From Telopea speciosissima (taxonomy: Eukaryota; Streptophyta; Magnoliopsida; Proteales; Proteaceae): DNA of 64,000 nt. The notes below the pieces were generated by a model. The model did no database searches and was not told the origin of the DNA. It saw only the letters and a program-made list of their open reading frames with translations. The DNA lies in NCBI RefSeq assembly GCF_018873765.1, contig NC_057916.1:33579501-33643500 (forward strand). Reading direction: 5' to 3'. Each line of letters begins with the position of its first letter. Position 1 is the stretch's first letter. A program made the position numbers and the translations under genes. This document shows positions 1 to 13,100 of this stretch, one piece after another.

Positions 1-258
1 CTGATTAGTTGGCCAAGCTCTCTAGTTGCACACCGGAAATGAAGCAAGACAATAAAAATAAAGCCTCCGAGGGAGGACCACTACGGATAGTATTCAGATT
101 ACACTATCCATAAGCAAGATGAAATCAGAAAAAAATATAATAACAATAATAAAACTTCCATGTCTTACAGACCAAAATTCTCGACCCAAAAGAAAACACA
201 GAGAATGTCACTCTGTGCATGTTCCCAACCACACATGTGACCTCAGATTGTGTCTGAA

Positions 259-3200
259 CTACCTTGTCCCCGCCTCAGGGCTTGCATCACCATAGGAAAC
301 CAAACTCTTACGTCCACGTGGGGAACTGGATCTAGACCTGCTCAGAGATCGTGAGCTTGTTTTGTCCCCAGGATTGCCTGGACCTGCATCAGCTGAAGAC
401 CTCGAATGAGATGAGTTCCGGCGGCTCCTTGAGTTTGATCTTGACCTCCCTTTTTCAGGAAGGCGGTCATCGTCTCTGGGCCCAAGCCGTGACCGGAGCT
501 TGTCACTGATGGTAGGTCGCTCATTCACTGGACTTCGACTATGTCTAGGGCTCTGGCTGCGATCTCTTCCACGGCCACGGTAACCAACTGGGCTGCGTGA
601 GATGCTCCTACTACGACTTCTCCTGCTCCGGTATCTAGAAAAGAGCGAGGATTTTTTTTGGGGGGGGGAGGGGGGGGGGGGAAGGAATGAGAAGGATGGC
701 TACAGAATTAAAAGACTAGGGTTCAATTGAGTTGGACGAAAATGACAGTAAAATGTTTTAAAAAAGAAAAGTAGCATAGCACAAAATAATAACATTTTAG
801 GTCATATTTAGCAAGTGTAAGTAATTCATTTGCCATATTTCTCTAAAAAAGTCCAAGAAAATAGTATCAACATGCACACTGACCATTTAACTTCCATCAC
901 CTACCACAAGGATGGGCTCATCTGATAAAGGGCCCCCACTCCCATCTAATTACCATTTCGGCCCCTTACAACTAAGGAACGTGGCTCAAAGTTGAGCCCA
1001 ATCTCCCAGAAAACTCGAGACATCATGTACTTTTCCATTTTGTGCCATTTTACTTTGGATGAAACTTTGAGCATAATCTCTCACAAAACTCCACAGTTCA
1101 TTTCCAGCAGAACTAGGTTAGGTTCGGTGCAGGGTCCTCTCATGTGGACCGACTTATGAGGTAGTGGAATTAAAGTATCACCAGGTATAGTAACTGGAAA
1201 TTCATACATTGCCTGAGCATGAAAAGTATCCAGTTCATAGTTCAGATCTTAATTTAGTTAGATTCCTTCATGAAGTTGATCTCCACTCGCTTCAGGAAAT
1301 AAGAATAGGTAAGCTCCAGGTACCAAATAGCTAAGTGAGCTTGAAGCAGATTTCTTAATGATAATAAAAGAGAGGTGGGGGGAAGAAATATATTATCTTG
1401 AGGCTATTAATGCCTGTGCGAGGTTCTTAACTCACTGGAAATACACTTTGACAATTCAGGAGCATTGTTAATGGGCCTGGGAGTCCCAACCATCTATTTC
1501 ATGTTAGGCTCAGGTTAAGCACTCTGATCCACAAGATGAGAAAAAACCTGCAAGCTTACTACTAAGTTCTTAAAGGTGGGCAGACCCAAGATGCATCCAT
1601 AGGTGCTAGAGCAAAGCAGGCATCAAGCCATCAATGAACTTTCAGTTGAAGATGAATATGTGCACAAATTTACAACATTGATGCACCAAAGAGGGAAGGT
1701 AGATACCTGGGGGGACTCCTGCCTCTTGGTGGGCTTCTGTTTCGTCTTAGAGGTGAGCGCTCGGTATAACTTCTATAGCTTGAATACCTACAATTAATCA
1801 GAATATTTTAAAATTTACATCACCATTCATTCAGTAAAGAGTCGAGCTTACCTATCTCGGTACCTATCTGGCACATTTCTCCCACCATACCGGTGGAACC
1901 TCGGAGGAGAGCGCTCTGGAGATGGAGTCCAGTACCGACGTGCATAAGAATAGCGCTCATCGAAGCCACGACCTCTCCTAATACGCTTTGAAGTACCATC
2001 AGGAGAAGGGCTTCTTGTCAAACTCCTGCCACGATTAGAAGCAGAAGGTTGAGGAGTTTTACGGACAGGGCTCCTTATTGGACTCCTAGAAGAACTAGCA
2101 CGACTATGCCCATTGGACCGTCTAGCAGGACTTCGGATATTACTTTGTAATCTCGGACTCTTCCTTGGACTTCTTTTAGGACTCAAGCTCGCATTACACT
2201 TAGGGCTGATGGTTGGACTCCTGCTCATCAAATTACTTCAAGAGAGGTTATTCCAGGGCAAACGACAAAGCGTCCAGATGCATGCTCTGTTCTGACACTC
2301 ACAAATAGAGCCCACCAACATTTTAACAAGAATAAACGTAAACCAAAAGAAAATACCTGGACTTGTTTGAATTATCATCTGAATCAGGTTGTTGATTCAC
2401 AGTTTTGTCAGATTTGGTTTTCTTCCCAAGCCCATTGTTCAAAAATTCCCCGTTCTCTCGGGAAAATTCACCCTCTTCGTGTGACGAATTTTCCTCAGTG
2501 GTTTTCAGCTCTTCTTTCTTTTTCTTATCTAAAATTGCCTCTTTTACAGGGACAGGTGGAGTGAAATGCTTTCCTATGGTCAAGCAGAATTGGAAATGGA
2601 TAACAAAAACAGTACAAAAAATACTCACATGCATTGAATAGAGTACAACAGATGAAATCATGAAAAAGCTAAAATGTCATGGAAGTCTTATTCTTGAGAC
2701 AGATTACAGCACACTAAGATCATATGGAGATCCATATTCAACAGGTGATAATTTATTAGTCTTACAAGCAATACCTCTCTGATCAGTTTTTTCATCATCC
2801 AAACTACTTCCACTAGTATTATCAGTCTCTGATTCACTGGAACTATCTGAACTCCTGGAAAAAAACACACGAGAAGATAAACTAGGCAAGACAATAAAGG
2901 CATGAAACTATAATGCAGTGCCACAGTCTAGATGAAGAACAGACCGCTTGTATCTGCGTTTTGATCTTTTATCACGCAGCCTTCGCCTCTTATCCCTTCG
3001 CCGATCCCTTCTCTTTTTCCCATAACGGTGCCTGTCTCTTTTAGACAGTTTCTTCCTCCTCCTACGCCTTTCATAACTGGATGAACTGGACTCTGACATG
3101 GAAGAATCTGACTGTGAATCACTGTCAGAAGAATTGGAGTCAGAATCTGTATCAGAGCTGTATGAATCAGATGAAGAGAATCTCCTTTTCCTCTTCCTTC

Positions 3201-4193
3201 TGTCCTTAAGAGACTTCTTATGTTTCCCCCTTCCTCTCTCCTCAGATACATCAGAAGAAACAGTCTTTCCTGGTTTCTTCTTCTTTTTTTCTGTATCAAA
3301 ATAATATGGACATAAATAGCAAAAATAAACTGTAATTAATTTCCTTGAGAGAGCAATTATAGAAACAAAGTACTCTAGAATCTAGGGAAAACACTTTTTC
3401 CTAGATTACCTTTATCTTTTCCAGAATATTCACCACAGTCCACAATTTTCACAGGAACTGATGGTTTCCCCTGCTGGTCTGTGTCCACCTGTTCAAGTTT
3501 TCTAACAATGTCCATTCCTTGCACAACTTTTCCGAAAACAACATGCTTCCTGCCAAATACATAGAAGCATCCAATCACATAAAAATTAGGAAATCAGAAC
3601 CTCCAAACACTACAAGAACTCCTCTTCTCCATATTATTACGATTTATACACAAGGGATTGAGAAGGAATTGAGTGGTGAAACTAGAAATTGAATGAGTTA
3701 AAGCTAGCTAATCAGCTCACCTATTAAGTATAACATATGACCATTGTGAGTGGAGAAAGAGGAGAAGAAGATGATTTACACAACAAGAAAATGGGTAAAG
3801 AAAGAACTTCCAAGAACATATAGTTGAGAATGTACCCATCAAGATGCTGTGCAGGCTTGAATGTGATGAAAAATTGGGACCCATTTGTGTTTTTACCAGC
3901 ATTTGCCATAGAGAGAAGACCAGGGCCATCATGAAGCAGTTTAAAGTTCTCATCTGCAGAGGTACAACTAACTTTAACAAATATCAATCTCTATTGTTTC
4001 ATGCAGCTGATTTAAAATACACACCTGCAAACTTCCCTCCATATATACTTTCTCCACCAGTGCCTGCAAATCACTATTAACAAGTTAAATGTAGATAAAA
4101 AGGAAAATAGAGAAGCAGCATGCATTAAATGGAATAAACATATGATGTAGCATGACAAGAAGACATACCATCTCTCTTTGAAAAATCACCCCC
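259..4193 (-). CDS. SR-cyclophilin coding exons 4-13 (rest of isomerase domain and RS tail)
   Basis: Ten closely spaced exons complete the isomerase domain (exons 4-7) and encode the Lys/Arg/Ser-rich tail (exons 8-13). Exon 8 (2945-3290) carries a poly-Ser/Asp block followed by an Arg/Lys block. Exon 11 (1852-2220) has an alternative in-frame acceptor beginning at 2235 that would add five residues. The last exon ends with a TAG at 259-261, and the 3' UTR runs toward the left edge; no clear AATAAA on the minus strand was seen. Confidence 0.9.
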
Positions 4194-7100
4194 CTGCATG
4201 TAAAAGAAATCATTTCATTAACCATCTAAAAAAAACACAACAAAGGGTTACACATCTCAGGATGGAATGAACAAGTAGTTGGAAGTTAAAGAATGTGAAA
4301 GAACAAGAAGAAAGATGAAAGTAAAAGGTTGAAGAAGAAGGAAGAAGATGGTACAATGTTGTGTGTTAGAGAATCATATCTACCACACCTGTATTAGTTC
4401 ACTAATAAGATGTAAGGAATTACATACACCTCCCTAAGGAGGTAAAAGGTAAAAAAGAGAAAATATAATATAAGACAACTAGACAACAAACTAGTTCTCA
4501 AAGTACCCTTATTACATAAACTCTAACATTCCCCCTCAAGCTGGAGAATAAATGCCATGCATTCCCAACTTGCATAATAGAGTATCGAACTGGTGAGGTG
4601 AGAGGTGAGCCCTTTGGTGAAGATGTCTGCATATTGATCACCTGTCTTCACGAAAGGAGTGCAAATGCAGCTAGAGTCTATCTTCTCCTTGATGAAGTGC
4701 CAGACCACTTCAATATGCTTTGTTTTGTCATATTGCACCGGATTGTGAGCAATGCTTATAGCTGCCTTGTTATCACAGTAGAGCCGCATAGGTCCTTCAA
4801 TATCAAACCATAATTTTCACAGAGCAGTTGCTGTGTTGGGGCTGTGTTGGAAGGAATAATAGGGGATGGGCGAGGTTGCAGCGATGGGTGGAGGGAATTT
4901 CAGACGGTGGGAGAGTGATGCAGGTTTATCACCAAATTGGGCTTCTTTCCCTAGAAATAAGTCTAGGGTTGGGTTATAGACATGTTGGTAATGTAGTCCT
5001 TGATAGGTAGGAGACTTGTTGAAGATGATCTTCAATGGAGGCAGCAGCTATGTGATAGAAGGATAAAACCAAGGTTCGAGAACTCGCGAGATCTCGGCAG
5101 AGTTTCTCGGTTTTAGGCAATACCGAGTCGAGTTACTAGTCGGTTCCTAAAAGGGCAATTTCTCGGCCGAGATCTCGCCAGTGATATCTCGAAGGTTAAA
5201 ATCAAGATATTTTCAATAAAAAAAAAAAACAATATCTCGCCGAGATCTCGGCGATATCTCGGTTGGGCCCAAAAGTGCTATTTACTTGTATTCAGCCCAA
5301 TTTTCACCCAAAAACCTATTTCCAACATAAGAGAGAGCAGGAACAGAACTCGATAGGCTCTAAACCAAGGGGAAAAACACCTCTCCTTCAAATTTCTTCT
5401 TCTTTCTTTCGATTGTTGGATGGAATGCACTGTTTGGAGTTAGATTGAAGTGCCAAAGTGAAGATTCAAGTGCCAATTTGCAATATTTCAAAGGTGTTTT
5501 CTATTTCTTCCCCAAATCTATTTTTTCCAAAAAAAAAATTTGTAACCCTTGTTACATTCATGTGGTTTTAATATATGTTGAACATCTTTGCCCGATCTAT
5601 CATTTCATGGAGTCGGATTTTTTTTTCAGTTAATAAATTATTTATTAAAATTTCTGGAAAAATAAATGATTTATTTGAAAAAAAAAAATGAAAAAAATAT
5701 GATGAATAGTGATTGTTTGAAAATGATTTTGATATATGTTAAACTACTTGGGATGCTCTACAGCCCCATGGATTAATTTCTTATTTTCACCCATTAAAAA
5801 AATTATTTTATTTTTCAGATTTAATAAATATATTATAAAAATTAAAAATATATATATAATATTAAGGAAAAATACTTATTGCTTATGAAAAATTATGTAC
5901 AACATATGTACATAATATTCAACTTCAAATGGTGTCAAATTCATCATTACATTATATTTTTCTTATACTTTAAGGTATAAATAGTTTTTAAAAAAATTCA
6001 AAATATTATTTTTAATTAACAAATAAATACTAGGGTTAGGGGATAAATAAGAGATAGTTATTTCATAGTTCTAGTAGCTTGACATTACGTTTAAGAGTTA
6101 TGAATAACATATTTTAAGTCTTGAATACCTTACTTTAAGTGATCCATGGTTATTAATACATGCTTTTTTATGTAACAGTGTAAAACATAAGACATTTTGT
6201 ATACAATGTCTGATATAGCATGGCAACATGGAGTTCCCATGTCCGCAGACAAAAAGAAGTCCAAATGCAATTATTGTGGGAAGTTGCTATCTGGAGGAGC
6301 CACCAGGTTAAAGCAACACTTGTCTGGTACAAGCAAGGATGTTTCATCATGCCCAAATGTTCCTATCCAAGTGAAAGTGGCAATGACACAACATTTGAAA
6401 GGAGGAAGATCAAAAAAATCTGAGAGGGAAAGACTGCAACAAGAGTTTAATGAGGCAATACTAGAGAGGGCTGGTGCAGAGGTCCGTGGCGGAGATGATA
6501 CTGACATTGGGCCTCCACCTGGTGAGTTTCAATCAAAGGCTGAATGGAGAATTTACCAACAGACTTTGGCTGAGAATAGACAAAGTTTTCATTTTGATAA
6601 TATAAGAGCATATGAGCAAGCAAGAGGAGCTGGTGGATCTGGCTCAGCTGCACTAGTGCAAAAAGATGAGAGGAGGAGAAGCACTGGGACAAGAAATATA
6701 CCACGACCCCAAACCCGACCACGAGTACAAGGTCCAGAACCCATTTTTGAGCAGGATCCCACCACTTTTAGGCAACAAGATGCCTACCAGCCAACCATCC
6801 CACAAGTATTTGGTGGTAAACAAGAGAAAGCACGAAAAGCCATCAGCAAGTTCATGCTTTACCATGGCATTCCAGCCAATGTAGCACAAGGAACATACTA
6901 TAATGCATTCCTTAATGTTGCAGGGAGGGCTGGTGCAGGATGGAAGGGACCTTCACCATTTGAATTATACAATGTATATTTGCCTCAGGAGGTAGAGGAG
7001 CTAAAAGAATACATTGATGGTTTGAAGCCAATGTGGGAAACATATGGGGTTACTCTTATGGCTGATGGTTGGACTGAACCTACTAGGCTGTCCATCATAA

Positions 7101-10100
7101 ATTTCATGGTGAGTTGCAATGGAAAGACTATATTCTTGAAGTCTATCGATGCATCAAAGCATATAAAGGATGCATCATACTTGTATAAGGAGTTGAAGCA
7201 AGTGGTGGAGGAGGTAGGACCAAGGAACGTTATCCAAATTGTGACGGATAACGGTTCCAACTATAAAAAGGCTGGAGAGAAGTTGATGAATAAGAAGAGT
7301 AAGAGGATCCGGCTCTTTTGGACCCCATGTGCAGCCCATTCTATTGATTTAATGCTGAAGGACATGGGGAAAAAGACTTTGGTGGCGGGTGTGGTAAATA
7401 GGGCAAGACAAGTGACAACTTTTGTGTACAACCATTCTTATGCTTTAGCCTTGATGAGAGAGAAATGCAATGGATATTTAGTGAGGCCTGGTGTCACTCG
7501 ATTTGCCACCAATTACATTGCATTGAAGAGCTTTCAGAGTAAGGCGATAGGTCTAAGGTGTATGTTTGCAAGTCATGAATGGTTTGGTTAACAAGATTCT
7601 AAGTCAGAAGAAGCAAAGGTAGCACAACAGACCATTGCAAATGATGGATTTTGGAAGGACTTGGGGAAAGTGGTTGGCATATTAGAGCCAGTGGTGGCAG
7701 TACTGAAGATGGTTGATACAGAGAAGAAGCCTACTTTGGGCCACATTTATGCTGCCATCCAAAAAATGAAGGAAATGGTTAGAGCTGCTATACCTCGAAG
7801 TGCAAAGTCCTACACTAACATCATTGATGAGCGGTGGGAGAAGCACTTGAGTCATCCATTGCATAAGGCTGGTGAGTTCAACATACTTTATACTTTAAAT
7901 GTTATAACTGTTTTACATTTACATATTCAAAACCCTAAAGGCATTAAAGCGATTAAGTCACTAACAAATCATATTTGTGGTGTTTACTTTACTAGCATAC
8001 TATTTGAATCCAAAGTATCACTACTCCCATGATCTTGGGCTAGACATAGAATTGTTAGAGGCAGTTCAAACTATTACTCAGAAGTTGGAGCCCCATCCAA
8101 AGACACAAGCTGCTTGCAATGATGAGGTGAGAGTATGGGACTTTGGCACTTTGGTAGTTAGTTTATGAACGTAATTACTAAATAGGAAATACTAATGCCT
8201 CAAATTGAAAATAGATCAAATACTTCAGAGAGGCCTCAGCAAGTTTCGGTCGACTAGCTGCAGTGGAGGGTAGACAAAAGTCAGACCCTGGTAGGTGGCA
8301 TGATATTACATTTATGAATTATAATTTTCTCTCTTTAGAATGTACATATTCTTACTATTCTATATTTGTAATGCAGCCGACTAGTGGGTGCTTTATGGTA
8401 CAAGTTCACCCAACCTGAGGAAGGTAGCAGTGAGAGTGCTCTCACAAACTTGTTCATCCTCCGGATGTGAGCGCAACTGGAGTACATTCTCATTGATACA
8501 TTCAAAGAGGCGGAACAGGTTGGGTAGCGAACGACTGGAGCAGCTTGTGTATGTGCACTACAATATGAGATTAAGGATGAGGCACATACATGAAGGAATT
8601 GAGGCCAATGATAAAGAACCCATTGAACTGTCCAACATTTTTCAAGAAGACTCTGATGACGATGAGGATCCCCTATTCCAGTGGGTGAGGGATCGTGGTA
8701 CACCTGATATGGATCAATCTGGGGGTAGGCCCGACCCCACCATTGCGTCTGTAACCGGCACTGATGTTGATGAATATATGTCGATGCAAGAGGGGCGTGC
8801 ACATGCAGAGTCACCGAAACCTTTTGAGCCTGCTGTAGGAAGTCCTGCTGATGATAATGATGGTGGTGGTGATGACACTGGTGATGCTAGTCATGGTGAT
8901 GGTGATGGTGATGGTAATGGTGATGCTGGTGGTAGTGGTGGTGAAGCTGCTGCTGCTAGTGGCATGCGGAGTGGTGGTTATTATGATGATCGTCATGAGG
9001 GGATGTGCGAGCAGTACGAGCAATAAGTTGGAACGCAGGAGGACCCTATGCGTTTCACCGGTGAGTCTCAGTTTACGCATGCCACTCAAGATCAAGACCA
9101 TTGTGGTCACCCTAAAACATACAACAGAAAGAAGGGTCGCAAACACTCACATCAATCATATGCTCAGGAGGAGGACAACAGCAGTATGAACACCATGCTT
9201 ACAAGTTTCGGAAGCATGAGTATAGAACTATAGATACTACTAGTGAGCATCAGTCATGGCAATCATCTCAGCATCATCATGGCTATGACTATGGCCAGCA
9301 GAGTATGACCGGTTCTAATTATAGTGCCTATGGTCAGTATGGGCCGTCAGTATGGACCGTATGACAGTCAAAGCTCTGCGTCAGGTGTTGGGTACACATT
9401 CCTAGTCCCAAACCAGCCATACATGCCTCAAACTCAATATGACAGTAGCAGTGGATCTTACACCTCATACCAACAGCCACCCATGTACCCTAAGATAGGG
9501 AAATTGGTATATGTTGATCAGAAGACTTATGTGGAAACTATGTCACACTATTTGCAACACTATAGCAATTCCATGACATGGGAATTCTATGTGGATCGAT
9601 ATGGGGATGAATTTCTTGTTCAATCTCATTTTCTATAACAAATTAAGTGAACATTGATGTAATGTACATTTTATTTCAATGTTTTGATTGATGTGTACTA
9701 ATTAGAATGTTTTGATTGCTAATTTGCTATGTTTTACTAAATTATATGTAGATTAGGTTGTTTTAGTACGACTCGTCGCCTACCAACCTATGGTCCAAAG
9801 TGAAACTCACATTTGGACTTGTTTTTTGGCAAATCTGGGCATGCCATTGTGTTTAAATGGCCTGAAATATATTGGATACCAAGTTTCAGACCCAAAATAT
9901 GTGTACAACCCACCGAGTTAGGGGTCCGAGTCCAAAAAAAAAAAATTGCAACAACTCGCCGAGATTTCGGCTCGACTCGGTTTCTGGCCTGGCCGAGATG
10001 CCACCGAGACCCGAGTTCTCGAACCTTGGATAAAACCACCTTCCAGCTGAAGAAGATCCTCCCAGCCGTCACGGCATACGGAGTCAACCGGATTCCACCA

Positions 10101-13100
10101 GTCCCTTTCCACCTTGATAGAACCACAAGGATGCACACTCACAAGGAGCAACACTCAACAAAGCAAGGCAGCAACAATGGCAGCAAACAAAAGCTTTTCA
10201 TTAATCAAATTCGTCTTCAATGTTTGCACCCCCTTACAACCTTATATAAAAGACTCAAAAATAGACTCCTACTCTAAAAAGGAAAGGCCTAACTCAATCC
10301 TTGACCGATTAGGTAACTTAAACTGACTAGGAAACTAAAATACTAAAGGAAATAGACTCACAACATCGTTGGACTTATAAAGTCTTAATCCAGCCCAACT
10401 TACATCACATGACCACTTAAGTTGTCACATGACCACTTAACCAAGTCACATGATCACCTAAATTGAACCAATTGGACGCAACCAATTTGAACCGGTTCAA
10501 TTAAAAAACATAAAAATAAACTAAGTATTGGGCTAATCCCGTATACAACCTATATACCCCTAGTTTAGGCTCATTAAAGTGGCCTATTACATAGAAAACC
10601 CTTGGGATCAAAGGCCCAACATATATATATATCCCAACCCTAGACTTATTCCTAATAAAAGAAGCCCAGTTTGGTGATAATTCTGCATCAGTTGGGTCTT
10701 TGGTCCCATGGGTTTTCTATATAATAGGCCACTTTGATGGGCCTAAAGTTGGGGTACATAAGTTGCATACGGGATTAGCCCTATACTTAGTTTATTTTCA
10801 TGTTTTAGTGTTTTAAATTGAACCGATTGAACCACTAATCCAATTTAAGTGATTTTAGAATATTCTTTTAGGGTAGAATCTTCTTAACTTAAGTTTTATT
10901 TCAGGATCCACACCTCTACACGAATTTCAGAGAGGGAGTGTTTTGTATTTAGACTCAGCCAAGGATTAGGGATTTCCTATTCCTAGGCTGCATAGGAATT
11001 TGAGCCTTTGGCCATTATAAATAAAGGCAAACTGTGGGGCTCCTCTTGACCTCACTGTTTTATGAAATCTGCTCTTGAAAGCTGCTGCAACCTTTCTTCT
11101 CTTGAAGACTTGCTTTGTGTGTGATCGAAGCTGGTGGGATTAGTGTTTGATCCAATCGATACTCTGTGGTGTGAAGCCTGAGTGGTTCCTTTCAAGTTCT
11201 CCTTCAAGTTTTCTGTCCAAGATTCGATTTTTATTCAAGTTCCTCCATCAACAAGCTGCTGCCGATTACATTCTGCCATTACAAGTATGAAATATTCCCC
11301 ATTCCCCAATTCTGTTTCTAATCCTCTACAGTCCCAAACCCTAGCTTTCCCCTTTTCTATTTTCAATTTTCCATAACCTAAAATCTCCAGACCTAACCAG
11401 CCAGCAAATCCCTCCTTTTTAGATCAAACTCTCCACCCCTGCCCCTATAGCACTCGATCCAAATCCGAGCCCCATCCTCCCACTCAAACCCTAGAAAAAC
11501 CCCACTTCAATTATACCCCGTAAACCCTAATTTCTGCCCAGCCCAAACCAACCGTCAGAACAATCTACAAATCTCACCAATTATCCCTCATACCCTCCTA
11601 AAAAAAAACCATTCAAGTTTGGTTAACTTCTGACCAGCCAAACCCTAGAAATCCATCTTTTCCTCTTTTCCAAAACCCGAAACCCTAAACCTAACTTGCT
11701 GCCAATCTAGTTTAAACACTTCCGCTCATCAAAACATCTCAGGACCTTCACTGATAGACTCCACTACACGTGCCTAGAATAACCGACACCTCAAACCCTA
11801 ACCCTAATTTTGACCTAATCAGACCAACAGTTCATATCAGATCCTGGTTTACTGGTTCCTAGTTGTTCTCCTACCAATTACCAATCTAGGACTACATTAA
11901 GGATAGTGCGTGGGGTTGCAGTCTTGCAAAGGATGGGGTGGGGCAGTGGTGTTCTGCGAAGAAGAAAAGAAGGCGGGTTGAATATTTAAAAAAATGAAAA
12001 AAAAAATTACAAACTGACTCACTGTAAGACTCAGTATTCAGTTTTATGAAAGACATGTGGCGACTATCAAACATGCAAGGAGAGACTTGTTTCTCCTCAT
12101 ACGAGGAGCTGAGCTGGACTCAGCTCTTGAAGGTGGTCCTTGGCAAGTCGGTAAAAAGCCCATCTTCCTGCAACAGTGGGATCAGTATCTACAACTTCAT
12201 AAGGTCGACCTCAACTCCATTTCCTTATCGGTTGTCCTCTCAGACCGCCCTCTCCACTATTGGTGTGAAGATGTTCTCAGTATTATTGGTTCATTCATTA
12301 GGAAGCCACTCTACTCTGATGAATGAACAAAAAATAAATGGAATCGTCTTGCCTTCGCAAGAATCTGTATCGAGGTTACAATGGATTGCCTGCCTCCATC
12401 GACGATCATAGTTACTGATATTGAAGGGTTTTCCCTCCAACAGGCGATCCATTATGAATGGATGCCTCCTCAATGTCTCGTATGCAAGGTATTTGGCCAC
12501 CATTCTAGTTCTCCATTGGCATGACTAGCTCTTCATAGTAATAGTTGCAGGAAATAAGGTGACCACACACCTTAAGGAAGAGAATACATAGGACCTCTCA
12601 AAACAGGAATTGAGAAGGTTGCTATTGCAGATTATTGGAGCTCTAATAACATGTACTAGATTCAGAACAAAAGAAACCAAAATACAGAGAAAATGAGAGG
12701 AGAGGAAGAAGATGGAGAAGTCGATAGACAGGAGAAGAAAGGGATGTAAGATTAATCTATCGCCATCCCACTGTATTTATATTAATGAAGTCAATACATA
12801 ATAGCAATAGGAAACCTTATTACAATAGGAAAGTCTAATCTAATTACACTAGGAAACTAAAACCTACTTAAATAAGAACTAGATAAGAAAACCATCCCAT
12901 GGTACAGAGGTCCATAGACATCTAACCGATACACACACATACACACTCCCTCTCTAACAGTATCCTTGCTCAAATGGAGATGCTTTGTTTTGTAACAAAC
13001 ATTTTCATCATTATACTTGGTCCTTTCGCATTAGCTAACGGTGTCAATCGATTCAATTTCGGTCATTCGGTTCGGTTTAATGCCTTGATGGTGTGACCCA

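Larger units (their letters stand above)
5070..10028 (+). mobile_element. hAT-superfamily DNA transposon, 4,959 bp, with TIRs and 8 bp TSD
   Basis: The ends are inverted repeats (CAAGGTTCGAGAACTCG at the left, CGAGTTCTCGAACCTTG at the right). They are flanked by the exact 8 bp duplication GATAAAAC at 5062-5069 and 10029-10036, the hAT signature. Sub-terminal regions are rich in gagatctcg words. It carries a BED/DUF659/hAT-dimerisation transposase gene that is now broken. It is nested in a family A LTR inside cyclophilin intron 3. Confidence 0.95.
4989..10690 (-). mobile_element. LTR of family A, minus orientation, carrying a hAT element
   Basis: The left end TAATGTAGTCC is the reverse complement of the family A 3' end, and the right end CTGCATCA is the reverse complement of its 5' end. 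A perfect 5 bp target duplication, GTTGG, flanks it. Removing the hAT element leaves about 735 bp, shorter than other copies, so an internal deletion is likely. The part at 10037-10690 contains the family-typical stretch with repeated aagtggtcatgtgac motifs. Confidence 0.8.
4916..11899 (+). mobile_element. LTR of family A (TGATGCAG...CTACATTA), plus orientation, split by a reverse copy of itself
   Basis: The start is at 4916-4988 and continues at 10691-11899; the join is marked by GTTGG duplicated at 4984-4988 and 10691-10695. Without the insertion it is about 1.28 kb, with ends matching the copy at 25349-26549. No internal retroelement genes are attached, so it is a solo LTR or relic. No flanking target duplication is visible. 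Confidence 0.75.

Noticed and set aside
2323..2661. Open frame across cyclophilin exon 10 into the introns
   Set aside because: Only 2357-2573 is exon; the rest is intron read-through, shown by splice sites and family peptide.
3098..3304. Plus-strand Ser/Glu-rich frame
   Set aside because: Antisense shadow of the RS-rich exon 8 of the cyclophilin.
8335..8814. 159-codon minus-strand frame
   Set aside because: Shadow of the hAT transposase last exon; no independent motif.
9788..10277. Open frames on both strands at the hAT right end
   Set aside because: They span the hAT terminus and the LTR; no conserved protein.
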